Assembly: GCA_039707465.1 (NCBI GenBank)
Contig: CM077651.1
Coordinates: 21,573,019-21,637,018 of the forward strand
Direction of reading: 5' to 3'
Source of the DNA: Rhabdophis nuchalis
Lineage: Eukaryota > Chordata > Lepidosauria > Squamata > Natricidae
DNA: 64,000 bases
Shown: one piece after another, positions 53,280 through 63,414 of the stretch
Position numbering within the stretch: position 1 is the stretch's first letter
How the letters are laid out: each line of letters begins with the position of its first letter
Notes under the pieces: model-generated
The model's database searches: none
What the model was told of the DNA's origin: nothing
The model's input: only the letters and a program-made list of their open reading frames with translations
Position numbers and translations under genes: made by a program

Positions 53280-53670
53280 AAATATGGAAAAAAGGGATCC
53301 AGGGAAGAATAGATCAATCAGCCTGACATCAATATCTAGGAAGATTCTGGAAAAAGATAATGGATCTGACAACAGTTAGAAAAAAGTAAAGCTATTACTA
53401 GAAGCCAACATGGGTTTGTAAAAAAAAGATCAAGCCAGACAAATCTTATAGCATCCTTTGACAAAGTGACTAAATTAGTGGATCAGTGAAATGCTGTGGA
53501 TATATTATACTTGGAATTAAGTAAGGCATTTGACAAAGTAGACCACAATTATTACTGGATATTTTCAAAAAGAGTTTGTACAACCATTGTCTGGAATGTC
53601 ATAAAGTCTCCTGCTCAAGCAGAGGTTGGACTAGAAGACCTCCAATGTCCCTTTCAGCTTCTTTCGGCAG
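53280..53670 (+). pseudogene. CR1 LINE, internally deleted
   Basis: The frame fragments cover the RT start (a RSISLTSISRKILEKD-like stretch around 53308-53360), AFDKVTKLVDQ, and LYLELSKAFDKVDHN (53496-53545). The sequence then jumps straight to the CR1 3' end (CTCAAGCAGAGGTTGGACTA, 53614-53633, followed by GAAGACCTCCAATGTCCCTT). About 1.5 kb of the normal element is missing, and small frameshifts are present. Confidence 0.8.
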
Positions 53671-55307
53671 AAGGAAGCCGGTAAAAAGATCTATTCTAAG
53701 GACTAAGATTATGTTCTGTCATAGCTTGACTCATGCTGTGCAAATTCTTCTATGGAGCTGCAGAGCCACATGATCTTCTTGCCTCAAAAATTATTACAAT
53801 CAGTATTAATTAGAGTGTGCCTTTCAGTTGATTGCAAGCTCTATTGGATGAGGCGTGTATTGTACTGCCCTGAATGCGAATGTCTTGAATGTGAACAAGT
53901 GCTTGCAATCAAAGAGAAAAAAAACCAGTTTGGATCACATTTTTATTTCCTGTCCACTGAAATGATGAGTAAAGTAATCTGAAGGAAAAGTCCTTTTAGT
54001 CAAACTAGCCCAGAGCCTTTTAGGCAGCAGCTTAATGTAGTACATGCTCTATTTCACTGTTTATTGTTTATTTTGTGTTAAAAAAAAAAAAAAAAGTTCC
54101 CCTGGAAACAATATATTTAGACAACCAGTATAACTGGCCAAAGATCTGAGCATGGGCATAGTTTAAAGGAACAGGAAAACTTTCAACAGCTTTTCAAAGT
54201 GCGTACTTCTTGTTCTGACTTCAGAAAGGTAAGGTAGATAATATCCTCCTTCACTAACCATCGCCATCCTGTAAATACCCTTAGAGCCATATTTCACACC
54301 TCTGAAGGGGAAATTGGAAGGATCCTGTACAATCTGGAACACCGCCAAGAAGCCACACAACTCAACAGGAGCAGATAATTATTTACATGCCAAAGTAAGC
54401 AAAGATTGGATTAAAGACGGGAACATCTTTTTTTTAACACCCTCAATATTTTCCCGTGACACCGACTTAAAGCAGATCCAGATTCAACCTCTTGCCCCAT
54501 CAGCAGAACTGGCTGGCAACTGTTTATGGAGGGCAGGAATGGATGATTCACCCTCTGCTGATCATCCCCTGACCCGAAAGCAAGCTCCACACTGCGTGTC
54601 CCTGCTCTCTTTCATAACCACACTTTCCCTCCCTATGTCTGCTGAAGCGTGCCTGTCCATTTGGGTGAGAGCACTTTCGCTCGATTGCGAGGATAATCTC
54701 AACGGCTTATTGTCTGCTGTGCAGAGAAAGAAACATCCCTTCTCTCTGAGCCAGGGCTAACATTAGCTCTTCAGCCCACGCGTGCGGGTGAACTCTGCTA
54801 CTGTGGGTGCATTTTTTTTTTCCTCATTGGGGTCTTTGTTCTATCCTTGGAGACCAGAAATTGTACGCTGTGGTTTTGATGTCTTCGTTCTTCCACACCC
54901 ACCAGAGAAATCATTGTGAGCCATATAAATCATTTGAACTAAATAACAAATTTTTATTGTAGAATATTATAATAGCACAATAGATAACTAAGAATAGTTA
55001 GTTAGATTTCTGTAACACGTATCTTGATGGTTTGAATCTCAACAACAGTGGATTTTTTGTCATTTTTTTTAATTTCAAGACTTTCTCCTTGCCACCGTGC
55101 TTCATTTTTATTTAAAATTAGTTCAATTTTACCGCTCCACTAGTTTGCTAATGTCCTGAAATAGAAGGCTTTACTGTCAACTTTGTCAGACAGCCCAGGA
55201 CTTCAGTAAATCACAGCTTACCTTTGATTCCTTGCACTTTTGCTGTGTTACCATTAGTAAGTAAAAAAACAAGCTATTTTACTGAGCTTAGTTACTTAGG
55301 CAAGGAG
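53671..55307. other. No gene recognised
   Basis: Largely single-copy-looking. A-run at 54079-54094 and T-run near 54813. The 148-codon frame at 54314-54760 has no motif, signal peptide or repeat structure and is not called a gene. Confidence 0.5.
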
Positions 55308-55453
55308 GTAACTGAACATTTATAATTCGAATTATATTTACATTCAAATATAATTCAAATTTATATTTACATTCAAATATAATTTGAATAGTAACTGAAC
55401 ATGTATAATTGGAATTATATTTACATTCAAATACAGTTTGAATACATTCAAAT
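55308..55453. repeat. 83-bp imperfect tandem duplication, AT-rich
   Basis: GTAACTGAACAT(T/G)TATAATT begins units at 55308 and 55391. Both continue with GAATTATATTTACATTCAAATA. Additional ACATTCAAATA copies lie between them. Confidence 0.85.
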
Positions 55454-55630
55454 CAGGTGGGTTTCAATTTTTTTTAGAACCTACTCTGTAGGTGTGGCCT
55501 AGTTTGTGGGCATGGCTTGGCAGTCATGTGACAGGGTGGGAGTGGCCACCTTTTAAAATGTGGTGAAACTCATTTAACAACGCTCTTGCTTAGCAACTAA
55601 ATTTTTGGGCTCAATTGTGATGATAAATTC

Positions 55631-55692
<62 letters not shown>

Positions 55693-55905
55693 TTCCTTCC
55701 TTCCTTCCTTCCTTCCTTTCCTTTCCTTTCCTTTCCTTTCCTTTCTTACTTTCTGCCTTCCTTTCCTTCCCTTCCCATTGGGTTACTGGCAGCGGCAGGC
55801 CAGACTTACTTCTGGGTCCGCCGGTGGAACCCACTCTCACCGGCTCTCTAAATTTCACCATCCGGCTCTTGCGAGTAGGTGCAAACCTGCAGAAACCCAC
55901 CACTG
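55454..55905. mobile_element. hAT-type MITE with perfect 8-bp target duplication and internal microsatellite
   Basis: The element starts CAGGTGGGTTTCAATTTT and ends GCAGAAACCCACCACTG. ATTCAAAT flanks it at 55446-55453 and 55906-55913. An expanded (TTTC)n/(TTCC)n block (55631-55760) sits inside. Confidence 0.93.
55631..55760. repeat. (TTTC)n-(TTCC)n-(TTTCC)n compound microsatellite
   Basis: About 15 TTTC units, then about 7 TTCC units, then TTTCC units. The Phe-Leu-Ser-rich and Lys-Glu-Arg-rich frames (55574-56041) are artefacts. Confidence 0.97.
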
Positions 55906-55917
55906 ATTCAAATACAC

Positions 55918-56267
55918 TGAGCGGTGGCGCAGTGGCTAAGACGCTGAGCTTGTCAATCAGAAATGTCAGCAGTTCAGCAGTTCGAATCCCTAGCACTGCA
56001 TAATGGAGTGAGCTCCTGTTAGTTGTCCCAGCTACTGCCAACCTAGCAATTCAAAAGCATGTAAAAATGCAAGTAGAAAAATAAGAACCACTTTTGGTGG
56101 GAAGGTAACAGCATTTTGTGCACCTTCGGCATTTAGTCATTCCAGCCACATGATCACAGAGACGTCTTCGAACAGCGAGGGCTCTTTGGCTTTGAAACAG
56201 GGATGAGACTGTCCCCTAGAGTCGGTAACAACTAGCACATATGTGTGAGGGGAACCTTTATCTTTAC
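55918..56267 (+). mobile_element. Sauria-type tRNA-derived SINE, full length
   Basis: A box GTGGCGCAGTGGCTAAG, B box CAGCAGTTCGAATCCC. The body includes ACCACTTTTGGTGGGAAGG and CCACATGATCACAGAG, and the tail is GGGGAACCTTTATCTTTAC. It lies 12 bases from the hAT element at its left. Confidence 0.88.
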
Positions 56268-57147
56268 AGTTCAAAATCTGTGAAAATATGTCTAATGTTT
56301 TGTATTATCTGGTATTTGTTAACTTTTTTGGTGATTCAAATTTCTGTTAGCAGTATCTTTTCTCTTTAGAATTGCAATCTATCCTTAATTTACTGGGAAC
56401 AGATATTCTCCCTGCCTCGTCTAGCTTAGTGACTCCTCAGCATTGCCCAGCATGGTTTTACATTCTTAATCACAATAAACTAGGCCAGATGGAACCACAA
56501 ACAAAATTTTAGGAGTTGACTTTATTTGATTCGATTTAATTCTCTTTAGATCTGATTTGAGAGTCATTAGATGGATGTTGGTTTTCAAATGTCTCAGACA
56601 TTTTATAAAACAAATTTATGATGCTGATCAAAGCATACTAGAAGGGCATTGCACCGAGAAGAAACAAAACCTTGATGTACAGATTTATGGTGGATGAGTT
56701 TATTGGAGGTTTTTTAAACCTTAGAATATTGCAATAGTTATGATATACAGAGCCAAATAATTTAGGGAGGAAGATCTTGCTTGCAAGGAATGATGATGTT
56801 TGGTTGCTTATTGATTGATTGGAGCTCTACAAATAACACTCCCACTAAGACTTCTGTGCTTAATATAATAGTCTCATGAACCATCAAAATCCAAGAGAGC
56901 CCTGTAAAATTATATACACATAATTCTGGTGTATACACCAGAATACACCTGTGTATTTTGTATACATAGAATACACTTTTCTGCAACCTTTTCACTTATT
57001 TATTGAACGAGACTGAGAATTTCTGAGGTAAATACCCTGCTCTGTTCAAGACAGCTTGTTTAAGCCAAACAAAACATGCAAAATAAGCATATTTTGTTTG
57101 ATTTAAGGTGCAATTCATTTGTTGTTACTCAGCTTGTAGCCCTGTGA
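56268..57147. other. No gene recognised
   Basis: AT-rich. The frame at 56762-56995 has no domain. An imperfect GTATACACCAGAATACACC repeat sits near 56931. Confidence 0.4.
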
Positions 57148-57275
57148 TAATACAATACAATACAATACAATACAATAGCAGAGTTGGAAGGGACCTTGTA
57201 GGTCTTCTAGTCCAACCCCCTGCGTGGGCAGGAACCTTATACCATTTCAGGCAAATGGCTATCTAACATCTTTTA
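57148..57275 (-). mobile_element. CR1 LINE 3' end, left half of a split copy
   Basis: On the plus strand: AATAC pentamers (57148-57176), then AGCAGAGTTGGAAGGGACCT, CTAGTCCAACCCCCTGC and ACCATTTCAGGCAAATGGCT. This is the reverse complement of a CR1 3' end. It is interrupted after AACATCTTTTA by the L2-like LINE. Confidence 0.9.
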
Positions 57276-57713
57276 TATGCGAGACCGCCTCCTGCCCCAT
57301 ACATCCCTCAGACCAATCCGCTCCCACAGAGAGGGCCTCCTCAGGGTACCGTCGGCCGGACAATGCCGACTGGCGACGCCCAGGGGAAGAGCCTTCTCTG
57401 TGGCGGGGCCAGCCCTTTGGAATGACCTACCCCCTGAATTACGTACCATCACCGACCTCCGCCTCTTCCGCCAATGTCTTAAGACATATCTGTTTCAACA
57501 AGCCGGCCTAGCCTAACCTCCCTTGGGGACTTAAGATAGTTTTAAATTGGGTTTTAAAATTTGGTTTTAGCGCAGGATGGGGTTATTTAATAGTTTTTTA
57601 AAATTATATTTATTGTATTTTTGTATGTTTTTTAAATTTCCTGTGCGCCGCCCTGGGTCCTCTGTGGAGAAGGGCGGGGTATAAATTTAAATAAATAAAT
57701 AAAATAAATAAAT
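57276..57713 (+). mobile_element. L2-like LINE, 5'-truncated, inserted in CR1
   Basis: The frame 57277-57516 (79 codons) reads MRDRLLPHTSLRPIRSHREG through LWNDLPPELRTITDLRLF to QQAGLA. The 3' UTR with hairpin follows (about 57645-57680). The tail is (AAAT)n. TTTTA at 57271-57275 and again at about 57714-57718 is the likely short target duplication. Confidence 0.92.
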
Positions 57714-57718
57714 TTTTA

Positions 57719-58035
57719 AAGACTTCCAGGGTTGGGGCATTCACAACTTCTGGAGGCAAGCTGTTCCAGAGGTTAATTGTTCTAACTGTCAGGAAATTTC
57801 TCCTTAGTTCTAAGTTGCTTCTCTCCTTGATTAGTTTCCACCCATTGCTTCTTGTCCTGCCCCCAGGTGCCTTGGAGAATAGTTTGACTCCCTCTTCTTT
57901 GTGGCAGCCTCTGAGATATCGGAACACTGCTATCATGTCTCCCCTGGTCCTTCTCTTCATCAAACTAGACATACCCAGCTCCTGCAACCGTTCTTCATAT
58001 GTTTTAGTCTCCAATTCCCTAAATTGATGCCTAAA
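57719..58035 (-). pseudogene. CR1 LINE C-terminal coding end, right half of split copy
   Basis: The reverse-strand frame (part of 57610-58071) encodes the CR1 terminus: YEERLQELGMSSLMKRRTRG, then DMIAVFRYLRG, then NFLTVRTINLWNSLPPEVVN. The LINE insertion replaced the natural end of the frame. Conservation suggests a fairly young CR1. Confidence 0.9.
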
Positions 58036-58559
58036 CTTTTTCCCATCATGTGCCAAAATTGGGGGTAGCACAGTGGGGGGTTATGCGTGGGCATGCCCAC
58101 TTCTATAATGCTATGTGCATGACCTCCACCCTGCCCTCCCCCGCTTTTGGCGCACAATGGACCTGTCTTTCACCCTCCCCAGGCTCCAGAGGCTTTCTAA
58201 GAACCTGGGAAGGGCTAAAACAGCCTCCCCCACCCCCCATCCCGGAGGCCTTCCAGAAGCTTCAGGAGACTTCTCTGAAGCCTCCAGAGTGCAAAAAGCA
58301 GCCCTACAGGCTGGAAGTTTGGGAATGGACTTCCAGTTTGCCTGTAGGCCTGTTTTTTGCCCTCTGGAGACCCTCCAGAGGCTTCAGGAGGCTTCCCTGA
58401 AGCCTCCAGAGTGTGAAAAACAGCCGTACAGGAAAACTGGAAGTTCAGGAACATACTTCTGGTTTGCCTGTAGGCCCGTTTTTTGCCCTCTGGAGACTTC
58501 AGAGATGCCTCCTGAAGGCTCTGGAGGGTTTTTCGCCCTCCGGAGGATTCAGGAAAGCC
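58036..58559. mobile_element. hAT-like MITE interior with tandem duplication
   Basis: ATCATGTGCCAAAATTGGGGG, GCATGCCCACTTCTATAATG and CACCCTCCCCAGGCTCCAGA resemble 43450-43680 (GCCATTTC..., CACTTTTGGCAC). Ends not recognised; the right side is cut by a Sauria fragment. Confidence 0.5.
58259..58502. repeat. 122-bp imperfect tandem duplication
   Basis: Two units begin at about 58259 and 58381. Both contain CCTCCAGAGTG, TGCCTGTAGGCC and GTTTTTTGCCCTCTGGAGA in order. They differ at a limited number of positions. Confidence 0.85.
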
Positions 58560-58647
58560 AGCTTTGAAATGGGGTTGAGCACCACCCCCTAGAGTCAGGA
58601 ACGATTAGGACATATTGTGCGAGGGGAACCTGTACCTTCACCTTTAA
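58560..58647 (+). mobile_element. Sauria-type SINE, 3' fragment
   Basis: GCTTTGAAATGGGGTTGAGC through AGAGTCAGGAACGATTAGG to GGGGAACCTGTACCTTCACC is the last quarter of the SINE. The head is absent. Confidence 0.85.
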
Positions 58648-59324
58648 ATAAAATGGCTACACACATGCCAAATTCCGGCTTGACACTTGGAGGATCTTCA
58701 AGGGTGGTGGATGGTTATTTCTGTACTTCTTTATCCTATCTACAGGGTGCCAGCTTGTCTGAGTGGACTGTGACAGTGTTTCTGCATGGAGAACTGGACA
58801 ATGTCACAAACATATAAATATGAGTGTCGAAGTTGTGTTCAGAGTTCTCCCTTGCTAAGGGAGGCCTGTCTTTATTCGGCTGAACAAACACGTAAAGTTT
58901 ATTGAGGTAAATACCTGGTCTCTGTCTTTCTTTATACCAAGCTGACCTGAAACAGGCAAAATATTTTCCACAATCTTTTTTAGGTGCCAGATGTCCTCCT
59001 GTGACTCTCCTCAATGAAGAAATGGACTGATTTGTTGTTTAAATTAATAAATTAAATGGGTGAACTTTGCAAGCAATATAAAAAGTTGTGATTGAAATCT
59101 CACGAGATTGCGGTGATCTCATTAAAATTTGAGGTATTTAAAACGGCTTAATTTGCGGAATGCAAATGCCACTGATGAAGCCATAGTTTCACAATACATT
59201 CACTCCCAAGGAAATATTCTTTGAGCTGCACGTTTATGAAGTAGAGAAGGTCAGGAGGTTTTGCTTGTACACACACACACACACACACCTAGCCAAATCT
59301 GCTAAATAACCCCTTTGTGTTACA
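58648..59324. other. No gene recognised
   Basis: Nothing recognised apart from a (CA)n at 59271-59289. Confidence 0.4.
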
Positions 59325-59521
59325 TTTATGCTGATAAATAAATAAACAAGGGAGACTAGTATAGATCTATTTCAAGCTATTTAGTTCTCATCATCTAGTC
59401 ATACCCTTACTGGTATTCGAACCAGGGAAGTATTATATGTGAGGCAGTTGTAATTGCCACTAGACCACTGGTTCTTCTCCTGATCAGCTGAGCCAGGGGA
59501 ATAAGTATATACTTGTGTCAC
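59325..59521 (-). mobile_element. tRNA-derived SINE, GATGAGAGCTAATAAGCT family, full head
   Basis: The reverse complement carries a tRNA-like head (GTGGTCTAGTGGCAATTACA, then CTGCCTCACATA, then CTGGTTCGAATACCAG). The body TATGACTAGATGATGAGAAC follows, then AAATAGATCTATACTAGTCT, ending near TTTATTTATTTATCAGC. First member of a cluster reaching to 62362. Confidence 0.75.
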
Positions 59522-59523
59522 AT

Positions 59524-59582
<59 letters not shown>

Positions 59583-59599
59583 CTTACTTACTTACTTAC

Positions 59600-59638
<39 letters not shown>

Positions 59639-59640
59639 TC
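59522..59640. repeat. (ATTT)n with internal (ACTT)n microsatellite
   Basis: About 119 bp of ATTT units with five ACTT units near 59582-59600. It may have seeded from the adjoining SINE 3' end. Confidence 0.97.
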
Positions 59641-59916
59641 AGCACAAAACATAACACAAATGTAAACAAAAAGCAACAAAACAAATAGCTTTCTGTCTGC
59701 ATGGTCTCTTGTGATGAGCCGAAAGACAGAAAAGGAAAGCAGCTTTGCTTCCTCCCTTAATTGGGGCTTACCAGGGTGTTGTGACACAAGTACTCCCCTG
59801 GCACACAAAATGGTTTCCTGCCTGGAAGGCTCCTAGGTTGGAGCTGAAAGGCAAATTGGGTAGCAGTATGTTCCCTCCCTCCCATATTTGGGCATACCAG
59901 ATCCTCTGACATAAAC
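59641..59916. mobile_element. SINE-cluster head sequence, decayed
   Basis: TGGTCTCTTGTGATGAGCCG and TCCTCCCTTAATTGGGGC at 59702-59768 match the leader found at 60410, 61800 and 62148. The rest is unrelated. Confidence 0.6.
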
Positions 59917-60031
<115 letters not shown>

Positions 60032-60037
<6 letters not shown>

Positions 60038-60502
60038 ATTGTTTCCACAACTTCCTGTAAGGGCCCCAATTATGGGAGGAGACATGCTGTTTCCCTCTCT
60101 GCCTGTCGGCTCATCACCAGAGACCATCTAGACAGAGAACCATTTTTTAGTTACATTGTGTAATATTTTTTTTTAGATATATGTTAGTTTTTATTCATTA
60201 ATTCATTTATTCATTTATTCATTTTATTCATTACAGCCCCGGTTCGAATCCCAGTGGGGTGTGGCCAACTGATGAGAGCTAATAAGCTCGAAATAGATCT
60301 ATCTTGGTCTCTCAAATTTAAATTTATTGATCAGCTCATAAAAACTAACACATATCTAAAAAAAAAATATTACACAACGTAACTAAAAAATGGTTCTCTG
60401 TCTAGATGGTCTCTGGTGATGAGCCGACAGGCAGAGAGGGAAACAGCATGTCTCTTCCCTTAATTGGGGCCCTTACAGGAAGTTGTGGAAACAATTATCT
60501 AT
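60032..60502. repeat. Inverted repeat, about 156-nt arms
   Basis: The arm 60032-60187 is nearly the exact reverse complement of 60345-60502. Both contain TTGTTTCCACAACTTCCTGT or its complement and a GATGAGCCGACAGGCAGAGA block. The spacer is about 157 bp and holds a SINE body. Confidence 0.9.
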
Positions 60503-60707
60503 ACTAAATACTCCTGGATTAGCTGATGAAACAGGGTAGAACTGATTAGGCTGGAGTACTAGGCTTCTGCCTTGGATTCATTACAGCCCCGGTTCGAATC
60601 CCAGTGGGGTGTGGCCAACTGATGAGAGCTAATAAGCTCGAAATAGATCTATCTTGGTCTCTCAAATTTAAATTTATTGATCAGCTCATAAAAACTAACA
60701 TATATAT
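60228..60707 (+). mobile_element. tRNA-derived SINE, tandem copies with 350-bp period
   Basis: A partial copy (60228-60351) and a full copy (60352-60707) share about 125 identical bases at an offset of exactly 350. The full unit has leader CTGGTGATGAGCCGACAGGC, an A-box-like TTAGCTGATGAAACAGGGTA, B box CCGGTTCGAATCCCAG, and the body GGCCAACTGATGAGAGCT to TGATCAGCTCATAAAAACTA. Confidence 0.85.
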
Positions 60708-61006
60708 ATATATATGAAGACTAATTATCACAGCTCCTGTAAAATCCTAACATATATATATGTTAGGATTTTAAGGGCTGATTAATAAATAAGAGGAAGT
60801 GTAATTCGGTTTTCAGGTGGTCTTTGTCAGCTCGGTGTTTGGTTCTGTATATGAGGGTTTTGGCTACAGAGTTTATCTGTACAGGTTGGTGATGGGATTG
60901 TGCATTTAGGTAGCGGTTGGTGTGTGGTTTTTTCCTCCGCTCATCACTGGACACCATCTAGACAGAAAGCCATGAGTTCCGTTTTGTGATTTTTTAAAAT
61001 ATGTGT
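60708..61006. mobile_element. SINE-derived mosaic
   Basis: TTAGGATTTTAAGGGCTGAT at 60762-60785 is the 3' end of the second SINE subtype on the reverse strand. GCTCATCACTGGACACCATC at 60940-60960 is a reversed leader. (TA)n lies at 60700-60715. The middle is not recognised. Confidence 0.55.
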
Positions 61007-61206
61007 GTTAGTTTTATGAGCTGATCAATAAATAAATCAGAGAAACTAGTATAGATTTATTTTGAGCTTTTTAGCTCTCATCAGCTAGCCATACCATACA
61101 GCCCCGTTCAAATCCCAGTAAGGGTATGATAGCTGATGAGAGCTAAAAAGCTTGGAATAGATCTATACTAGTCTCTCTGATTTATTTATTGATCAGCTCA
61201 TAAAAC

Positions 61207-61210
<4 letters not shown>
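61007..61210. repeat. Large palindrome of two head-to-head SINE bodies
   Basis: The arm 61007-61095 pairs with 61123-61210 (about 88 nt each, roughly nine-tenths identical) around a 27-nt loop that holds the B-box-like GTTCAAATCCCAG. Each arm carries AGCTGATCAATAAATAAATC or its complement. Confidence 0.92.

Positions 61211-61288
<78 letters not shown>
61211..61288. repeat. (CA)n-(TA)n compound microsatellite
   Basis: About 20 CA units followed by about 19 TA units directly at the SINE 3' end. Confidence 0.98.
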
Positions 61289-61296
<8 letters not shown>

Positions 61297-61591
61297 ATAT
61301 TTTACAACTCCTGTTATAAGGCCCCTTTAAGGGAGGAGACAAACTATCATCCTTCTCTGCCTATTCGGCTCATTCCAGAGACCATCTTTGGCAGAGAGCC
61401 ATGAGATTACTGTTGAATTTTTTTTTTTAGATATGTGTTAGGATTTTAAGGGCTGATTAATAAATAAGAGACCAGGATGGATCCATTTCAGGCTTATTAG
61501 CCTTCTTCAGCTGGCCATACTCCTTCTACTGGGGTTTGAACCGGCACTCTCCAGCATATCAGGCAAGCCTTTCTAAGCCTTGAGCTATCTA
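61289..61591 (-). mobile_element. SINE leader plus full second-subtype SINE
   Basis: At 61290-61428 a reversed leader (ACAACTCCTGTTATAAGGCC; GGCTCATTCCAGAGACCATC). At 61432-61591 a full SINE on the reverse strand, with tRNA-like head (GATAGCTCAAGGCTTAGAAA, then GCCGGTTCAAACCCCAG) and body GGCCAGCTGAAGAAGGCTAA. Confidence 0.75.
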
Positions 61592-61648
61592 TAATAAAAA
61601 AAATTTAATTTGTTGACCGCTCCCTCTCCCCGTAGGGACTCGGAGCGG
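61592..61648 (-). mobile_element. L2-like LINE 3' hairpin fragment
   Basis: TTTGTTGACCGCTCCCTCTC and GTAGGGACTCGGAGCGGTG match the terminal hairpin of the copy at 45846-46109. Only the last 57 bases are present. Confidence 0.8.
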
Positions 61649-61744
61649 TGACTCTGGCTTCCCCTGAGAGCCCCTTTACAGGACTCTTAAATGAGAGAAT
61701 ATTTTACAACTCCTGTTATGAGGCCCCTTTAAGGGAGGTTTGTC
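61649..61744. repeat. Duplicated leader segment
   Basis: GAGAATATTTTACAACTCCT through AGGCCCCTTTAAGGGAGG at 61692-61739 repeats 61293-61339 in the same orientation, about 400 bp apart. Confidence 0.85.
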
Positions 61745-62240
61745 TAACACACATATCTAAAAAAATTAACACAACATAATTCATGGTTCTCTGTCTAGAT
61801 GGTCTCTGGTGATGAGCCGAAAGGCAGAGAGGGAAACAGTATGTCTTCTCCCTTAATGGGGCCCTAACAGGAAGTTGTGAAAACAATTATCTATACTAAA
61901 TACTCCTGTCTTAGCTGATGCAATGGGTAGAACCGGATAGGCTGTATTGCTAGGCTTCTGCCTTGGATGCATTGCAGCCCCGATTCGAATCCCAGTGGGG
62001 TGTGGCCAACTGATGAGAGCTAATAAGCTCGAAATAGATCTATCTTGGTCTCTCAAATTTAAATTTATTGATCAGCTCATAAAACTAACACACATATCTA
62101 AAAAAATTAACACAACATAATTCATGGTTCTCTGTCTAGATGGTCTCTGGTGATGAGCCGAAAGGCAGAGAGGGAAACAGTATGTTTCCTCCCTTAATGG
62201 GGCCCTAACAGGAAGTTGTGAAAACAATTATATATATGAT
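61745..62240 (+). mobile_element. tRNA-derived SINE, tandem copies with 341-bp period
   Basis: A full unit (61745-62085) is followed head-to-tail by the leader of the next (62086-62240). The shared leader (TAACACACATATCTAAAAAA to GGGAAACAGTATGT) is identical over nearly 100 bases. The A-box-like region is TTAGCTGATGCAATGGGTAG and the B box is CCGATTCGAATCCCAG. Confidence 0.88.
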
Positions 62241-62362
62241 ATATATATGATTTTTTTTAAAGGGTTGATTAATAAATAAGAGACCAGGATGGATCCATTT
62301 CGGGCTTATTAGCCCTCTTCAGCTGGCCATACTCCTTCTACTGGGATTTGAACTATATATAT
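62241..62362 (-). mobile_element. SINE 3' body, second subtype
   Basis: AAAGGGTTGATTAATAAATA through CCATTTCGGGCTTATTAGCC to CTACTGGGATTTGAAC, on the reverse strand and flanked by (TA)n on both sides. The tRNA head is truncated at the B box. Confidence 0.8.
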
Positions 62363-63414
62363 ATGAATCTTTATGTGCTTAATCATGTTTGCTTCGCTGA
62401 AGCTTTTAAAGAAAGCTCAAGGAAGCTTTTTCTTCAGCTTGAGCCAAGCTGATAGCCAAGGTGAGAAATAAACATGGGACAGGAAAAATGCCATTGAATA
62501 GGTGATTCAATTATAGTGACAGAAATCTTGAATACTGAATACAATTGAAAATAAAACTGGTATAACGAGATTCAAGTAGAAACCACTTTACATCCTATTC
62601 TCTATATTTTGCCTATTTAGGATTGGGGGTGAGGGTGGGGAGTGTGAAATTGACATTTTCTGTAAATCTGTAAATTGACATTTTCAGTAGATTTTACATG
62701 CATAAATTGATAACTCTGAGGTTACAGAATAGCGGTATCAGATGGAAAGGAATTAATTTTGCAAATTCTTACAGGCCATTCATTTTGATATATAAAATTA
62801 TTGATTCGATTAATACATTTTTGTGTAAACTGTCTATGTATTATGTGCACACACACTCACACACACAATATTCATTTTCTCCGGAAGATTTCTCCAAATT
62901 CATTTCAGCTAGAGGTCAACAATGTGGGGGAATTCGGCATTGGGCAGGATTTTTCTGGTGTTTAATATCATTTCTTTTTTATGGCATCTTAAATTTGAGG
63001 AGAAAGTAATTTATTAAATTAGAAATGGTTAATGTATAGCCAACATTGTTTTCTGCTTAGAAGAATGGAATGATGGGGCTTCTTTAAAAAACAAGCCACC
63101 TTTTGCAATGTCTCTTCTATCCAGGAAAAAGAAAATCATCTTAGCACTAATTTCAACTTCATCCCAAAGGCTTCACACTTCGGAGAGTGTTTTATGTGGA
63201 GGGAGTGAATGCCATACCCTCAAGGTTACTTTTCTCTTCCTTCGTCTTTTCTGCCCCTTCAGAAACTTTCATTAAAGTACAGCCAAAAAAAAAAAAAAGG
63301 AAAGTGTATTAAGGAATGCATTGCAATTAAAATAACACAAAATTAATTATATTTAATGGCATGAAATGGAGGGAGGGGAGAGGGAGACAAAATACAGAAG
63401 GATGAAAGAAACAA
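62363..63414. other. No gene recognised
   Basis: AT-rich with an A run at 63284-63297. The frame at 62698-63009 has no domain. Confidence 0.45.

Noticed and set aside
54314..54760. 148-codon open frame
   Set aside because: No domain, no signal or membrane segment, no homologous frame in the window. A chance frame in single-copy DNA is more likely; an RNA-seq or cross-species search would settle it.
55574..56041. Lys/Glu/Arg-rich frame of 155 codons and Phe/Leu/Ser-rich counter-frame
   Set aside because: Translation of TTTC/TTCC repeats joined to MITE and SINE sequence.
60575..60610. Functional tRNA gene (GGTTCGAATCC B box)
   Set aside because: No cloverleaf can be completed. The motif is part of a repeated SINE head.
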